NCBI GenBank assembly: GCA_023853785.1
Contig: JAJIRX010000742.1
Span: 62,001-126,000, forward strand
Reading direction: 5' to 3'
DNA: 64,000 nucleotides
Source: Psilocybe azurescens
Lineage: Eukaryota > Basidiomycota > Agaricomycetes > Agaricales > Agrocybaceae
Both the position numbers and the translations under genes were made by a program. Below, one piece after another: positions 23,932-35,075 of this stretch; the first letter of the stretch is position 1; every line of letters starts with the position of its first letter. The notes below the pieces were generated by a model. That model ran no database searches. It worked only from the letters and a program-made list of their open reading frames with translations, and was not told the origin of the DNA.

Positions 23932-24615
23932 TCTGATCCGATTGTGGATTCTGAGTCTGCGATCCAGGTTAACTGATTTTTGATTAGTACAAACACATCT
24001 TTGTTGAGGAATTCGAAATCATTCATTAGCCTAATTGATCTGTTCTAATCCTAAGTATAGGCCAGTACAAGCGGACTCCGAGTCTGCAATCTATGTTACT
24101 TTGTGTCTGATTAGCACAAACAGGTCTTTATCAAGTAGAGGTTATCGATTCCCGATCCTACTATGCTCTTCGGGTGGGGATAACCGCTGATTGAGAAAAA
24201 GCTGTTTGGGGAAAGGCCTGGTTGGAGGTTGAAAACGGACAGTCAGATTTGAAGCGGTTAGGCCAACTCGAAATGAACAGTCTTCGATTTTTCGTAAGGC
24301 TGTGAAATAAAGAGAGTGTCCTAAGTAAGAGTAGAACTGCAGACCACAAAAAAGGAGCAGAAACACGTCGAGTGAAAAAAGAAAAATCAGCGAAAAGGCA
24401 AAGGGATTATGGTGGGTGGGGGTTTAAAATTTTTTCGAGTTGTAGAATCTAGATCAAACAGGATAAAGACGTTTCGTGTTTTCTTAGCATAGTGAGGTTC
24501 CCACCCGCTGACTTAGCGCATAGCAGTTCCGGTAATCGCCCTCACTGCGTTCGTTCTCTCATTTAGAACAAACACATCTTTATCAATTTGAAGTTATCCA
24601 TCTCTGATCCTATGC
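23880..24615. repeat. Degenerate direct repeats after the J-like gene
   Basis: The motif ACAAACACATCTTTAT with flanking text recurs at about 23886, 23991, 24117 and 24568. Some copies are followed by a shared stretch around 'gattcccgatcctactatgctc'. A second piece around 'gagtctgc.atc' also recurs at about 23952 and 24081. Copies are diverged and unevenly spaced, so this is an old local amplification and not a neat satellite. Confidence 0.6.
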
Positions 24616-25315
24616 TCATCAAATTCTCATTGAACTAGTGCCAATGCGACCAGAAAACAAAGACCAGATAACACCAGAACAGTGATATCATATTCTTATC
24701 ATTAATATCAACGAACACCATGATTGGCAATTGCGACCGTCGAGCAGAGACTGCCACTCTGCCACCTCACACCGAGGTCACCACTCATGACAAATGTCTC
24801 CCCGAGGAGTTGAATGTAATTCGGCGCCTATTTTGCTATGGCGAACTTCTTGGGTCTCCTTGACCTCCATGTCCCCACAGAGCGCTGCCGACTAATTTTA
24901 AATGAGGGCTCCCTCTGCCGTTCTGCCGCTCTCTGCGCCTGCCCTTGATGCCAAATGCGGAGCTCTTTGTGTACGCGTTGTTATGGCCACCGATTACATT
25001 TTAGGAAAGTTGAACATTTTCAATCATTTGCCGGTTGGCAGTTGCCGAACCTCGGGAGAAAAAAAGCGATAAAGAACAAAGAGGAAAAAGATCGCCTTTT
25101 TCTCGTCGACACATCACAGGCCCCACGGACAAAGCACAACAACATACCCACGAAATTTCAAGAACCAAATATATACTACGCCGCACGAGGTGGTTCAACT
25201 TCAACTTCATCACGAACCTCAAAGAAACTCGAACCATTCATATAATCTCCTTCTCGATCCCAACCACATCTTTAGTTCCTTTTCTTCTTCCAACGATACC
25301 CTTCAACTTCATCCA
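24616..25315. other. No gene seen; upstream region of 25316 gene
   Basis: Only short frames are open. A frame from 25035 that runs into the following gene is rejected as the start because its early part is low complexity and shifts out of the better frame. The stretch 25200-25315 is C/T-rich, typical of a fungal 5' leader. Confidence 0.4.
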
Positions 25316-26369
25316 ATGTCGCAAGCCACATTCACCTCATACTCGTCCTTCTTCTCCTCAGGACTCCTTGCTCAATCTGGGAACCCGCGTTTGCAGCGAC
25401 GCGGCACGTTCAACTCGGATATCTCTGAGCCATGGGACGACGAGCTCTCCGACTCATACGCAACGGCCTCGCCGTCTCGCCCTTCTTCGCCCGTGCCTCT
25501 CCCAGAAGACTCGGCCATGGACATCGACTCGACCGATTCCATCTCGTCTCCCATGCGCAGGAGCGCCACGCCTACACCCCGGTCCCACGGCGATTCGCAA
25601 GGCCAGACGACGCCCGTCCCAGGAGCCCACACAACCTCTAAGTCTAGCCTATCTATCTCGCGAAGCGCTCCAGCAAGTACCATCGCCATTGCCAACGCCA
25701 ACGCCGCAGCAACCTCGCCTGCGCCGCCGCCGCTCGAGCCTGACGCAAGCCGCTACGTCACCTATGAACGCCATACGCGGGCCCGCCCGCGCAGCCGAAA
25801 ACGCTCTCCACCTTCAAAAGCAGCTCCCAGCCGCTTCGCGGTCACGCAGCGGGAGCGTCGGAGCGGACATGATGAGCTTGTACGGCGGGATGGGTGCCAC
25901 GACGGAGGGCACGAGCATTGTCGTAGGGAGGATGAGGAGCGGGAGCTGTTCGAGCGTCATCTCTCTGCCTGCGCCTGCGTCCGCGGGCGTAATCCCTCCA
26001 GTATCACGGTACACCAACATTTCTGTTACCCATTCGCGCGTTACGGGCCTGACGACGATCTCTCTTAACAGACCTCGTCGCGCGGTGCGCAGGGTCCACA
26101 CGACGCCCATGCCAGCTCTACTTGCTCCGCCTCCCAACGCCCCTCTTCCTGCGCTCCCACCTACGCCCGCGGGCAACGGCCCCACGAAGCTGCGCCCTGC
26201 AAACACCAATCTCACCTCAGCTGCGCAGGCATCATCATCATCTTTGTTGACCAACAGCCTCAAATCACCTACCACGTACACATCAGCGCGCGCCCGAGGT
26301 CTCTCAGTATCCAACAGTGCTCTTGACGGTGCTAAAAATAGGATTGACGAGGAGATGAAAGAGAACTAG
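25316..26369 (+). CDS. Ser/Pro/Ala-rich protein of unknown function, one frameshift
   Basis: The ATG at 25316 (context TCCAATGTC) opens MSQATFTSYSSFFSSGLLAQ. A disordered stretch rich in Ser, Pro, Thr and Asp follows, including EDSAMDIDSTDSISSPMRR. This frame is good to about residue 155 (ASRYVTYERHTR). Then a frame one base over takes up with GPARAAENALHLQKQLPAA and continues to the stop at 26369 (DGAKNRIDEEMKEN). The switch lies at the G3C3GC3 run 25779-25788 and needs one base removed. The later part has short Gly/Met and Arg motifs but no domain I recognise. No membrane helix or signal peptide is seen; it is probably a largely disordered nuclear or cytosolic protein, but that is a guess. 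Confidence 0.5.
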
Positions 26370-27168
26370 AGCAGACAATCTCGGTTGTCGGTGATGGTGC
26401 GTGCGGCCCATTTTTCTATATTTGTCCTTGCGAATCCATGTTCTAATTTAGATCTACCCAAACCCTAGGCAGAATGTGTCTGCTTGATCTGCCCTGCTGT
26501 CGTATTTCGAAACACTTCCCTGTCCTTCCTTGTCCGTTTTCTTCCCCTTCGACGTACGCTTTCCATGACGACAGCTCTTGTTCATCCATCCAAACGCCCA
26601 CTAGTTGATCTGGTTGGACTGATGCTATCCTATCTCGATCTCTCTTGTATCATCTTTCTCTGTTTATTTATTTTCACGCCACACAGCCCTTCCCAATACC
26701 TAATACGGGGCATCTTTTCTACTCTTTTCGGACTACAACCCCTCCGTTTTCTAGTCTCTTTTCAACAACCAAAAATTGGGACGGGTTGATATCCGGTCAT
26801 ATCAACCTTCAATGTCCACAGGTTTCGTTTTTCTCTCTCTTTCTTGACTTTGGCGTCCATCAATACCTTTGTTTTGTTATTATCTTTTTATCTGTCATAT
26901 TAAAAATTAATTCCGTATATCAAGACCCTGTCGCCCTATTAATACAATACAACTAGCTCGCGTTCAACGATCTCTAATTTCTAGATATGTCCTTATCATT
27001 ATACTACTATGCTATGCTACATATGCCATCTTCTACTATATGTACTTGAAATTCCGATTCTAATCCACAAAATGCCGTTCAAACCATTAATATGAGATGA
27101 ATGTGGACAGGAATCGCATCATTCGGATTCAAGTACTTACACAGACAACCTTGCAAAAAAAATATTTA
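26370..27168. other. Intergenic, no gene seen
   Basis: A T/C-rich region downstream of the 25316 gene. The two open frames of about 100 codons are made of T-rich low-complexity codons and look non-coding. Confidence 0.4.
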
Positions 27169-27242
27169 TGGCCAACGTGGGGATCGAACCCAAGACCTTC
27201 GCGTTATTAGCACGACGCTCTAACCAGCTGAGCTAGTCGGCC
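27169..27242 (-). tRNA. tRNA-Ile(AAU), copy 3
   Basis: It is identical to copy 1 over the mature tRNA, with a full T-loop. On the minus strand it is followed directly by a T8 run (plus-strand A run at 27155-27162), a good RNA polymerase III terminator. It lies about 4.7 kb from the other two copies and in the same orientation. Confidence 0.95.
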
Positions 27243-27914
27243 GATGGGTGTTTGGCATATTTGTGTATTGTCAACAATATCTATTTATCAAATTCTTTCC
27301 ACTGACCAGGGACCATTCGCTACTGAACCCATTGCTTTACAATGTTGGCGCATGATGGTCCAATAACTATTGGAGTAAGTAGGTGGCCATAGAGCCAGAT
27401 GGGCAACATTGTTAGTTACCTTTTCTTGTAGTCCCGGCTCAGACTGGACTTAGTAAGCACCTAGTTAATAAGAAACCAACAAAATCTGTCCAATTTTTGC
27501 AGATCATGATGACCGTCGTGGAAAATCAAAATAGACCAAAATGTACTACTAGAATACTTGTGGAAAATATGCTGTCATTCTATGGCAGTCTTAAAACGAA
27601 AGGGAGGGGTGATATGACCGGCAGAATCATCATCTGAATGTCCGCGTTCAGATTGGATCAGAGGCGTCAGGATGTCGAGAGCCGATGATCCATGGTCATG
27701 GTAAGTAGCTTGCTACTCCATGACTGCAGGTCCGCACAACTGTTGAGTCAACTTGCTAAAAAGCTTTCCGGGCTGAATTTGAGCGGCGCTCCTCGTGGCA
27801 ACAAGTGCTCGACGATAGCGGGGTATAGAGAAGGTCACAATTGAGTGTCCTCGTGCATCTGCAAAGCGTATTAGTACTGTCGAGATAGTCGAGAAGGTCA
27901 ACCCCTCATGGAAC
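27243..27914. other. Intergenic, no gene seen
   Basis: No supported gene. A minus-strand frame at 27713-27961 abuts the membrane protein but the splice phase that would join them gives an immediate stop, so I leave it out. Confidence 0.35.
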
Positions 27915-28501
27915 TCACCAATTGTCGCTCCACATGAACTCCCGTCCATCCTTGTCTTCATTCACTTCGATTACCCGCCTCCGACCCAATGCGCAAATGG
28001 CGAGGTTCGCTCCCAAAACAAGCAGCTCGCATCCCAGGACGGCGGTCTGTCCAATCTGAACTTTGATATTCCACTTTGCAGACCCTATACGCTCTGCTGG
28101 GAGTGTGCTCTTCATCGCGCCCCTGCTCGTGATGTCGACCATGATGCCGAAAGCCATCGCAGTCAGAATAAAGAGGAAGACGAGGCAAGAGATGTTAAGC
28201 GTCTGGAATGGGATTGGCATCTCCACGTCGGGTTCATCATCCCACTGGGATTTTTCCTCCACGAGGGCTTCCTCAGGATCGATGACGAAGGTTGTTGACC
28301 GGTTTGACGAGCGCTTATTAGCGACCCAGTTGACGCACGAGAAGGATATGTGGTGGAGAAGGATGAGTAACGCGATCGCCGCGTTGAGCCAGATGCAGAG
28401 TATTCCGAAATTGACCACTGAGAGGGCGAGCATTGGAATACAAATGAGCATTCCGAAACCAGTGAGAATGATGATGGACTGGGGGTTGGATATTGGCGCA
28501 T
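27915..28501 (-). CDS. Four-helix membrane protein 1, function unknown
   Basis: Four hydrophobic helices are visible: around IIILTGFGMLICIPMLALSV, then FGILCIWLNAAIALLILLHH, LVFLFILTAMAFGIMVDI, and VLGCELLVLGANLAICAL. An acidic loop lies between helices 2 and 3. The tail RRRVIEVNEDKDGREFMWSD ends at 27915. In-frame the first ATG is 28451, inside helix 1. A better start is the ATG at 28501 (MRQYPTP), which joins if the G5 run 28481-28485 (C5 on the coding strand) really has one more base. The total is then about 195 aa. It resembles 33107-33613 in size and helix layout. Such small four-helix proteins are common and uncharacterised in Agaricomycetes. Confidence 0.65.
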
Positions 28502-31500
28502 GGCTAAACCCGAAAGAAAAAATGTTTGATGGTGAACAAAAAGGTAAGGAATGTTACAAGCAAATCAACGAAAGAACGAAAGAAAGTGAGGTCAATAGTC
28601 TACAAGGAACAAGATGGAGGGCTCCGCCGCTGTAAAGAAGTCCAAATTTTCGCAGACAGCTATACTTATATAGCGACAAGCTGACATTCGTGGGACAGAG
28701 GTGATTGATGCTGTTTTGCCTGTCAAATCACATCTTTCCCCTGTGGTGGCATCAAAAGATGTAAACCATAATGTGCGTGGCCAATGACGGCCTCGCCAGT
28801 CATCCATTGAATCATGATGTAGAAAGAAAGAACTATTTTCGTCGCTCCTATTTCATTTCTTTTGGCCTTGGCCTTGATTAAATGCAGCTTGAAGATGGCG
28901 AATTGCTGGGATGAACGTGCGCTATCAGTGATCTAAAAATAGATCAGAGAGTGGGTCGAAAAGTGACCAGGCAAAGTAAAGATAGCACACATAGTTCTTT
29001 GTTTTTTCTGTGATACATACCCGTCGTCAAGGACATAAGCACATATATTTTTCTGTGCCTATTTAAGAATAGAACGTGTACCGACCGTCCTCATTTCTGG
29101 CTTGTATGGTGCACTCGTCAAGGAGCACAGTAATTCTTTCAAGGACTACGGAATCAGGATAAGCCTTCTATAATATAGTCTCTTCCATCTTATGTGACAA
29201 TCTCCGCTGACCAGGAAGTATTTTGACCAGAAAGAACCTACACACCGAACAAACGGTGTTTTCACAACTCGGATCAGGTGTACAACTTACACGAGACCTC
29301 ACGGACACCAGCACTTGATGGAATAAGGCATGATAGCATCTGTGAAGAGAATTTCACCCGCCTCCTAATTCATAGCCAAGATGTCAACTTCGCGACCACA
29401 ACGACCGAATACATAGGTTAAATAGATGTGAAGGAGCGGAAGACAAAGTCTCAGTCGAGCCACAATCTCCGATGCAATTTCTTTCGGTCATAGAAGGTAA
29501 GAGATCAGACGCCTTTATTTCGCAGCAATGAGCACTCTGATTGTCCATGAGACGAGAAACATATACACCGTGAGAGCCCGCTCTGCGAAGAAAAGCTCAG
29601 GGCAGAATGCTTGTCAGAAACATGACTTCAATGGAGAAGGCCAATTGCAGTATATTATAGATTCTAACGTCACTCGCCTTGATTGAAGGTGAGAGGAGTC
29701 GTTATGCTTTTCATACGCTGGTATAGATACAACGTGTTCATCCATCGTTTCAGTGAGAACATAGGGAAGTTTTATAGAATCTTGAACCAATTATTGCTTG
29801 ATTAGTTGGGCCATAGCATACAAAGAAGTCTACCTATTATCTCAACAGTATTGCCGGGGCAAAATAGTAAAGGATGAGCGCTAAAAATAAAATAAGTCAT
29901 TTCCTCAAAGTGAGCAAGAAAGCTATAAATGGACTTGGTGCAATCTCAGCTCTCCATGATAAATTGCATTGTAAGCCTTGAACCCTTTGAAGGAATACAC
30001 GATGAGCGCCGCATAAGCTTATACATGTAAAGACACGGCGTTGTAACCAGTACGGCTCAACTCAGGTGATGCCCGCTCATTGCATGCCACGACACGACAG
30101 TACTCAAGTCATGGCGGCGCCGTACCCCGGGCAGGTAACTGGTGCATAACTCAAAAATCCGCTAATGCAGCATATATTACCATGTATATTATTAAGGTTT
30201 TTGGAATTGCTTTGAGGAGCATTGCGCCACTGAAATCGAGGTATAATTATCTTCACGGAGCAGACGCAATTGTGAATTAGAACTGGAGAAAAAAGAATAC
30301 TATATAAGGCCGGCGCTGAATTCGGACCGCACTCTGAAAGCGTTTCATTATTCTAATCGATGACGACCGCGAAGCTCCTTGTCAATGATTGATTGGCGAA
30401 GGCATCCGCGATGACCGTGCCCATGTTCGCAGCTTCTTCAATACGACGAGTAAGGCCTCGTGAGAGGAGTGGCACCTTTTAATAGCCCCATGGTATTTTG
30501 ACGAATCGTTACAGGCACTAACAAGCACTAGAATATTCTGATAAGGATATGATGCAGCAAGCGACTGTCGGAGAAATACCTATATTGGCAACTATCGCGG
30601 GATATTGATATCGTACTGTCTCTTAATAGAGTAATGTACAAAGGTGTGATGCATCCGGGGAGACATTTTTAGCGTAGTTTTGATGATTTTCGAGCGCACC
30701 GGCGCCAATATATCCCCATGGGATCTGTAGACCCAGGTGCAATGGTCATACATTTAAACACTGCCTCAACATCAAAAAGGCGGATCAATGGTGTCGAGTT
30801 GTAGAATTGCCATTAATTGCCGTCGTAATTTATGAGTTTGAATGAACATAGCCCTATCGCGTGGCCGGCGTAGCCAAAGATTGTGTCATGCGAGCTGCGC
30901 AGAGCGTGAGAGAACGTGGTGTAGACATGTCCTCCCACGATCTTCGGTGCCCGGAATCATGAATGAATTCGTAAATTTGGAATCTGGCCTCGGAGGTTCT
31001 ATAGCACTTCGAAATCTCCGAGCACCTTCACAAGACTAAATAATTCCTGGCTACTTGACCCTGCATTCAAAGCACTCTTCAAAGTCCCCGACGTCATCTT
31101 CAGCCTGAGCTAGTTATTCAGCTGAGTCGACATCTCTAATCATGAACTCAGCGTCCAGTGTCGATGTTTATTTTCTGGCAACAGTTACTAAACTTGTATT
31201 TGACAATCCTATAGTATTTGACTAGTGAGTAATGTGTCTAGTTTATTATCATGTTGAAAGATACGAGTTCCTCTATGACAGGTGTAGCTACCAAGTTACT
31301 GGAAGAGTCATTAGCTAAATGGCACGGGCCTCCTCCCGAACCAAACGTATCATCATCACAGTCAGAAAGCGGAGTAGTTTGGCATAGAATGCCATAGATA
31401 CGTCTCAATGCAGCGCTCAGCATGAACAAGTTTAGCGACACGCTCGGATGCGGTCCGTGTGGTCTGGGTATTGTGAAAAGTATATTAAGGCAGAACGAAA

Positions 31501-31578
31501 AAGCATTCAACCTCATCAACATCTACTGCTTTACTTCACTTGCCTTTCTCTTCTTCTTCACATTACCAACCGAGAATC
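28502..31578. other. About 3 kb with no supported gene
   Basis: I read both strands and found only short frames without motifs. A TATA-like CTATATAAG on the minus strand near 28660 could serve the membrane protein. No tRNA or clear repeat was seen. The region may hold a decayed gene or an unrecognised non-coding RNA. Confidence 0.35.
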
Positions 31579-32326
31579 ATGTACACAAACCCATTTGGTA
31601 CATCCTGGGACTTAATAAGTGCCTGACACAAGTTCTAATGACCGGTGTCTTGTTATAGGCAGCTCTGGACTGACTTACGGTTCTCTTCCGCTGGCGGACA
31701 ACCCTTCCTTCATGAAATTCACGTTCGACACCCGTCGGTCGGGTATATTGAACTGCAATATCATCGGCCCCAACACACTCGTATACTTTAATGTATCGTC
31801 GAGTTCGACTATCACCACCATCTCTCGCAGAAATGGAGATGTATACGCTACGATCGAGTGGACAAGACACCCAATAATGCAGATATACGGAGAAACCGGT
31901 CGCCAGCTAACGGCGGAGTGGATTAGACTGTCACCCGACAGGATGTTAGTAGTCCTGCATCATCCCCCTCCGCTTTTACTGAACTCCCGGGTTGCTATAG
32001 CCAACGTATGGTGACAATTAGAGGCCGCAATTTCTTTTGGATTCCCAGAGGCAGCAGGATTTGCGTGAGTCTCCGAGCTCAGTTCCTCGTCTCCGCATAA
32101 CAGTGCAAATCATGTCTAATTGTGATCATGCTGAAAATTTAATTTTTTGACTCAGCTTTACGGGGATAATGACGAAACCTCAGGCTTGTCCGGCGAGATT
32201 GCGCACATTTCGCGGGCCGACAGGGAGGTGGCCCTGCATATCTCGCTCCTGGCGTTTAACACCGGGTTTCTGGACACCTGCGTCCTTGCTACGGTGCTCT
32301 TCATGAGCGGAAGAAATATCGACTAA
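31579..32326 (+). CDS. DUF6593-like small protein
   Basis: Four exons (31579-31618, 31659-31944, 32001-32064, 32156-32326) join in frame, giving about 187 aa; because it is broken up, no single long frame shows it. It starts MYTNPFGTSWDLISSSGLTY. The core is TTISRRNGDVYATIEWTRHP, then WIRLSPDRIQRMVTIRGRNF, WIPRGSRIC, and ADREVALHISLLAFNTGFLD near the end. This pattern (short beta strands, EW.RHP, a W-I-P block) fits the DUF6593 family, which is abundant in mushroom fungi and has no known function. The first intron is only 40 nt. Splice sites are GT-AG, with a GTTAGT donor at 31945. No signal peptide. Confidence 0.75.
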
Positions 32327-33106
32327 GTTGCACGAGCCTGCACGTCGCACATATTCACGGGTGAACATCCGATTGATGATGTTGCTGCGGGATGTCGGGG
32401 TCGGCGGCGAACTGCGCACCCGCTATGCGAGTTACGCGACACAGCCGGCTGTGTCTTCTGGCGTGGGTACTGGCCTCTGACTGCAAGGACATAATGTTCG
32501 TATCTATAGGGCCTCATTTACCGCGACCTTTTTACGATCATGATTGGAATGTTTAATTATACACGCTCGTCATTTTAGCAACACTACTTATACACCTACC
32601 TAACTTACATGTACATATAATACACTATTTATTGTAGTACTGGATTACAATTTCAACACTTGCGTTCATACAGTTATATTACAGTCTCTCACGTACGATC
32701 AATTCCAAAGTGCGTTCTCAGAAACAGCAGAGAGGCGACGAGGCGACGGGAGATGCACAAGCGTCGTCTTCGTGGGCGTCGGCGTAACGAAAATCCAAGC
32801 TGAACCATCTGTGCAGTTTACAATTTCCGAATGGGATCTCGATTTGGCCGGTGATAGAATACATCTTGTGGGCCGTGGTAGAGGGACGTGATTGTGGCTT
32901 TTCGAGGGGGATCATAATAACATGGCATCAGACGATAGATCTTGGTAAATGAACCTGCAGTGGAACTTTTTGGACTTACTCTATCGAAACTACGCTTATC
33001 CCCTTTTCTTCGTAGTCCAAAGTATTTACGCAATCAGGCTTATCCTCTCCTACCGAGAATTGCACGTCCTGCTATATGATCAGCATTTTCATACTCAGCC
33101 GTACAC
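32327..33106. other. No gene seen, possible 3' exon of the next gene
   Basis: On the minus strand an open stretch from about 32985 to 32820 (SFTKIYRLMPCYYDPPRKAT and on) could be a last exon of the membrane protein at 33107-33613, since a GTGAGT donor lies near the end of that frame. The phase can be made to fit, but nothing proves it. Confidence 0.3.
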
Positions 33107-33613
33107 TCAAGAAGTGGAACTACATGGACTCACGACAATCTTTGTTTCAATCCGCACATTTCTTGATTGCTTCCAGCACGCTACGTGCCTCCTTTCTCTG
33201 ACGCTTATCCAAAGGTACATTCCCATCACAAGAGTCTCGGCGCCAATCAGAGATGTAATTCCAATTTGCAGGCCTCTCTGTATTGACTTTGCGTTTACTG
33301 GCGACGGGGGACCTTGGACTGCCAGCTGAGCGGAGATGGACAGGGCGGCGGTCCACATCGCCCAGACGAACGCGGAGGTTATGATCCCTGCGAGCGATGG
33401 CCCCGGTCTATGCTCGTTATTCCATCGTGCTTTGTTGTATCGTTCCCTTAGTGCGATAAAGAGGTGATTGGAAAGCGCCAAACCGGTGGCGATCGCGTTT
33501 AGGGTTAGGGAGAGAGAATAGTAGTTGAAGAGAGAAAGTATCAGAATGCAAACTGAAAGAATGGACGAGAACACCGGGATCCATTGGCACCGCAGATGGC
33601 TGGCATCATCCAT
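33107..33613 (-). CDS. Four-helix membrane protein 2, function unknown
   Basis: MDDASHLRCQWIP opens a protein with four helices: FSSILSVCILILSLFNYYSL, LNAIATGLALSNHLFIAL, IITSAFVWAMWTAALSISA, and GITSLIGAETLVMGMYLWI. Short basic loops lie between. It is similar in size and topology to 27915-28501. There is no signal peptide apart from helix 1. A donor GTGAGT close to the stop (near 33126) means the C-terminus could extend through a further exon. The function is unknown. Confidence 0.6.
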   Translation of the reverse strand: MDDASHLRCQWIPVFSSILSVCILILSLFNYYSLSLTLNAIATGLALSNHLFIALRERYNKARWNNEHRPGPSLAGIITSAFVWAMWTAALSISAQLAVQGPPSPVNAKSIQRGLQIGITSLIGAETLVMGMYLWISVRERRHVACWKQSRNVRIETKIVVSPCSSTS

Positions 33614-34651
33614 GGTTCTCTAGGAACTCAAATGTGGGGGCAGAATGGCTTTCCTCACCATCCAAGGCGGTTATATAACTGTACGACTTGAGACACTATT
33701 TCAGGCTCGTGCTCCCCGGAAACGGATTCGAGGTGGATCTCAATCGTTCGCAGATAGTCGGCACATGAGGTGGAAGCACCGTTGTACATCACTCTATCAT
33801 CATCAGTCCGAATCCTGATAGAGTCTTCTCAATACATTAAAGGGCAGATACACCGCTATAAGAGGAGCGGAGCGCATAAGTAGACCCTAGACATGGGAAA
33901 CATCGGTGACTGCGCGGTTATGTTCGCAGTATGTTCGCAGACATCGAAGGCCCTGTACATCCAGTTGTCGTGGTTATGTTTTGACAGGGATTATCCCGAA
34001 CATACACATCTGGACATTGTTTGATGCGACTTGACCGAGCCTGGTAACTAGTGCGCAAGAATAGGAAGAGCGTCTGGTGAATTGGCTTACTAGATCATGA
34101 GGAATAAAGTCTTCACGAGTAATGGAGCTGCCCACACATGTTTCAGTGCACCCAGTAAAGTACGTTCGGATTTGACTGTAGACGATGCAGCTGGTTGTCA
34201 TGTACTAAAAATATGCCCGACATAACACGGACCACACCTAAAAGAAATCGAGGGCCATGGAGTCGTTTGAATCGTCTTATTTTAATTCAAGAAGCCTCTC
34301 CTACTTCCGCAGCACGCGAACAGTGGGGTGGATAAATTGTGCAATATAGGTTTGATGAAGGCATAGCAGCCTTAACAAAACCTCGATTACAATGATATCA
34401 ATCAACATGTCGAATGGGTTCGTTTGAAGCGCAGCGTCCGAAGAGAATGATATCATTCAGATATGTCGCTAGCAGAGGACCGGATTTGAGATAGATTGTT
34501 ATTCGATGGTGGATGGAGTGGTCAGGAAGTTTGCGATTCCTGTCATGATGAACAAAACCCTGTGAACACGATCGTAGACGTGATTGAAAAGAACACTCAG
34601 TTACTTGTCGCTTATATTTCTACCCTATCATTTTCTTCCCTTCCATGCAGA
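33614..34651. other. Intergenic, no gene seen
   Basis: About 1 kb with only short open frames; nothing recognised on either strand. Confidence 0.35.
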
Positions 34652-34867
34652 TTATGCATCCTTCTTGCTTTTCTTCCGCTCCTCCTTCAACGCGTTCGCT
34701 AATTTTTGAAGTTGGACGGTCACAGCAGTATTCCCGCCCTGCGCAGATGTGATGCGCGACTGAAAATCCTGGAGGAAAGCCTCTGTGTTCTTCTGCGCTG
34801 TTCTTGTAGTAATGGGGGCATCGGAGATGGGGTGAATGCGAAGCGGTGGCGACAAGGGAGCATCCAT
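34652..34867 (-). CDS. Small 71-aa protein, likely coiled coil
   Basis: An intron-free frame: MDAPLSPPLRIHPISDAPIT, then a helical stretch with heptad-like spacing (NTEAFLQDFQSRITSAQ, VQLQKLANALKEERKKSKKD), ending in lysines. I do not recognise it. It is divergent from squalene synthase with 208 bases between the starts. Small, charged, helical proteins like this often belong to complexes, but no partner can be named. The reading frame is clean. Confidence 0.55.
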   Translation of the reverse strand: MDAPLSPPLRIHPISDAPITTRTAQKNTEAFLQDFQSRITSAQGGNTAVTVQLQKLANALKEERKKSKKDA

Positions 34868-35075
34868 GGTGGCCGTCAGAAGGAAGAAGTGAGAAATGTA
34901 TGTAAGCCGATCACATTATTATCTCCTAATGCGGAAGTTTTATTTTAATCCCGCCAGCGGTCTGAAAATGTGGGGTGACAAAAAATATCGTACGAGTGAT
35001 TTTTATAAAGTCTCCCAATTGACACACGCGGTCTCTTTAACCTCATTTCTCCTCCTCCACCACAATCTCTGAACA
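34868..35075. promoter_or_regulatory. Shared promoter region of the 71-aa gene and ERG9
   Basis: The 208 bases between the divergent starts must hold both core promoters. There is a C/T-rich leader immediately before the ERG9 ATG (35038-35070, e.g. TTTCTCCTCCTCCACC). I see no convincing sterol response element. Confidence 0.5.

Noticed and set aside
25035..26369. Single 444-codon plus-strand frame
   Set aside because: Its first half is a low-complexity shadow; the frame starting at 25316 is better for the front and this frame only for the back, so I modelled one gene with a frameshift.
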